Shown here: positions 62,990-64,000 of the stretch, piece by piece
Numbering within the stretch: the first letter of the stretch is position 1
How the letters are laid out: the number at the start of each line of letters is the position of its first letter
Assembly: GCA_012516575.1 (NCBI GenBank)
Contig: JAAYWS010000125.1
Coordinates: 1-64,000, forward strand
From: Actinomycetaceae bacterium
GTDB taxonomy: Bacteria > Actinomycetota > Actinomycetes > Actinomycetales > Actinomycetaceae
Reading direction: 5' to 3'
DNA: 64,000 bases
The notes under the pieces: model-generated
The model's input: only the letters and a program-made list of their open reading frames with translations
Told to the model about the DNA's origin: nothing
Databases searched by the model: none
Program-made: the position numbers and the translations under genes

Positions 62990-63601
62990 ATGAAAAAACT
63001 CAGCGTTCTTATTATTGCCGCCCTCGCCTTAGCAGGTTGTGAGTCTTCTCCGGACAAGCCCGAACCAGAACCCACAACCACACAGACAGAATCGGCCCAG
63101 CCCACGACCCAGGCTCCCGAAACTTCTGATCCAGACATTGATAACACGGACGACGCCGATCTACCGCCTTTTACTTCAGGTGCTTACGAATCCGATGATC
63201 CTTTCGCGCTCAACGCCCAAATGTTCCCGGTAACCGTGCGGGTGGGTGTTCAGGACGGCTATGATCGCCTCGTCGTCGAATACACCGACGCCGAAGGGTT
63301 GCCCGGTTATTTCACTGACGGTTTTACACCGGAATTACTCGGACAGGGCGCTGGTATGCCCATTGATATCGACGGCGAAGCCCTTATCCAAATCATGGTC
63401 TCCGGAATCCGCTACCCGACCCCGGATGAAAACCCCGATTTAGAACCAGACATTCCTACCGGTTCGGTGATTACTGATGTACAGGTCTCTTACCCGTTTG
63501 AAGGCATGCACGAGATTAATATCGGACTAGACGCAGAACGCGAATACCGGATCTTCTACCTCGAAGATCCTTCCCGTATCGTAATCGACTTTAAGAAGTA
63601 A
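62990..63601 (+). CDS. AMIN-like domain lipoprotein
   Basis: A 203-residue lipoprotein. Signal peptide with lipobox LAGC (Cys17). A Thr/Pro/Glu/Asp-rich linker (about 18-60) leads to a beta-rich domain with VRVGVQDGYDRLVVEYTD and a C-terminal YRIFYLEDPSRIVIDFKK. The last is the pattern of AMIN-type domains that bind peptidoglycan. It probably sits on the outer face of the membrane and touches the wall. AAGGTG precedes the ATG. Its 3' end overlaps the converging plsC gene by 11 bases. Confidence 0.85.
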   Translation: MKKLSVLIIAALALAGCESSPDKPEPEPTTTQTESAQPTTQAPETSDPDIDNTDDADLPPFTSGAYESDDPFALNAQMFPVTVRVGVQDGYDRLVVEYTDAEGLPGYFTDGFTPELLGQGAGMPIDIDGEALIQIMVSGIRYPTPDENPDLEPDIPTGSVITDVQVSYPFEGMHEINIGLDAEREYRIFYLEDPSRIVIDFKK

Positions 63602-64000
63602 ACCGCTTTGCTAGGCGAGCCAGCTGCGCTACCGGGCGCGTTACCGCACCCCACACGCGGCTCAGTTGCGCTCGCCTACTCCGATTAGCCACATTATCTT
63701 CTTCGAACGGGTCCCCATCAATCGCCCGGTCCCACGGACGTTCCCGCGGCACAGGCGAAAGCCCACACGAGTTCGCTTCCCGTAACGGGACAAGAAGCTT
63801 GGTTATTTCCGCTATGACATGCCCAGTAGCCACGGTCAATTCCTCATAGTCAGCATCTGCAGACACCGAGTAGTTCAGCGGCTCTCCAATGACGACGTCG
63901 AGCCGAGTGGTTTTGCCCAGCTTGCGTAACGATAGTTTATTCGTCCACGGATTATAAATACCTTCATTACCCCAGTGAGCAACCGGGATTACCGGCACAT
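63591..64000 (-). CDS. plsC: 1-acyl-sn-glycerol-3-phosphate acyltransferase (C-terminal part)
   Basis: The last 136 or so codons of a gene whose start is beyond the window. PVIPVAHWGNEGIYNP and LDVVIGEPLNYS match the late region of PlsC acyltransferases of phosphatidic acid synthesis; the HX4D motif would be upstream, unseen. The C-terminal tail (RSRRAQLSRVWGAVTRPVAQLARLA) is basic. In many actinobacteria plsC neighbours gpsA and ddl, so gpsA may lie just outside. Confidence 0.82.
   Translation of the reverse strand, partial: VPVIPVAHWGNEGIYNPWTNKLSLRKLGKTTRLDVVIGEPLNYSVSADADYEELTVATGHVIAEITKLLVPLREANSCGLSPVPRERPWDRAIDGDPFEEDNVANRSRRAQLSRVWGAVTRPVAQLARLAKRFTS

Overview
The window is a stretch of chromosome from a mid-GC actinobacterium. 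The marks are the rnc–DUF177–SepIVA-like block, the nadD–rsfS–phosphatase block also seen in mycobacteria, a heme-type bd oxidase cluster cydABDC with a DevS-like GAF kinase, a C-x2-C/C-x2-C L28, and many start codons that sit exactly at the predicted transcription start (leaderless genes). The moderate GC, and secreted proteins built of aromatic wall-binding repeats, suggest Actinomycetaceae (Arcanobacterium/Trueperella-like). The genus is inference.

Layout. 1-3.2 kb: a 61-bp palindromic repeat cut by the window edge, then four tandem paralogues of an unrecognised two-helix membrane protein. 3.4-7.6 kb: pntB-pntA (transhydrogenase) divergent from galE. 7.7-13.5 kb: holA, comEC and comEA, divergent from a HerA-like ATPase. 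13.5-20.2 kb: a GalM-like protein lacking expected active-site residues, leuS, a HIT protein, VKOR, a HAD hydrolase and a DUF4282 protein. 20.4-25.6 kb: AI-2E-family transporter, deoD, and metN-metI-metQ behind a SAM-type riboswitch. 25.9-32.4 kb: PfkB kinase, GNAT, transaldolase, MoaB/Mog, an MFS carrier and type II NADH dehydrogenase. 32.4-36.9 kb: tRNA-Ala(GGC), phosphatase, rsfS, an acidic membrane protein, nadD, thioredoxin and a luciferase-like protein. 37.1-41.8 kb: obg, rpmA, rplU and RNase E/G. 42.3-50.3 kb: cydA-cydB, then cydD-cydC-sensor kinase. 50.4-57.1 kb (minus strand): recG, rsmD, coaD, SepIVA-like, DUF177, rnc, mutM and a NarL-type regulator. 57.3-64 kb: rpmB, a second palindromic repeat, an FMN reductase, ddl, two all-repeat secreted proteins, an AMIN-like lipoprotein and the end of plsC.

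How it fits together. Most of the window is housekeeping. Respiration genes (Ndh-2, bd oxidase and its CydDC maturation exporter) probably feed one electron chain, and the GAF kinase lies in the cydDC transcription unit. Accessory content is concentrated at the two ends, each carrying a copy of the same palindrome: the four-paralogue membrane cluster on the left and the wall-binding island between ddl and plsC on the right. These two regions, the unexplained structured RNAs around met, and the altered epimerase are the best places for new biology. I see no CRISPR array, rRNA, prophage, toxin-antitoxin pair or intact insertion sequence.
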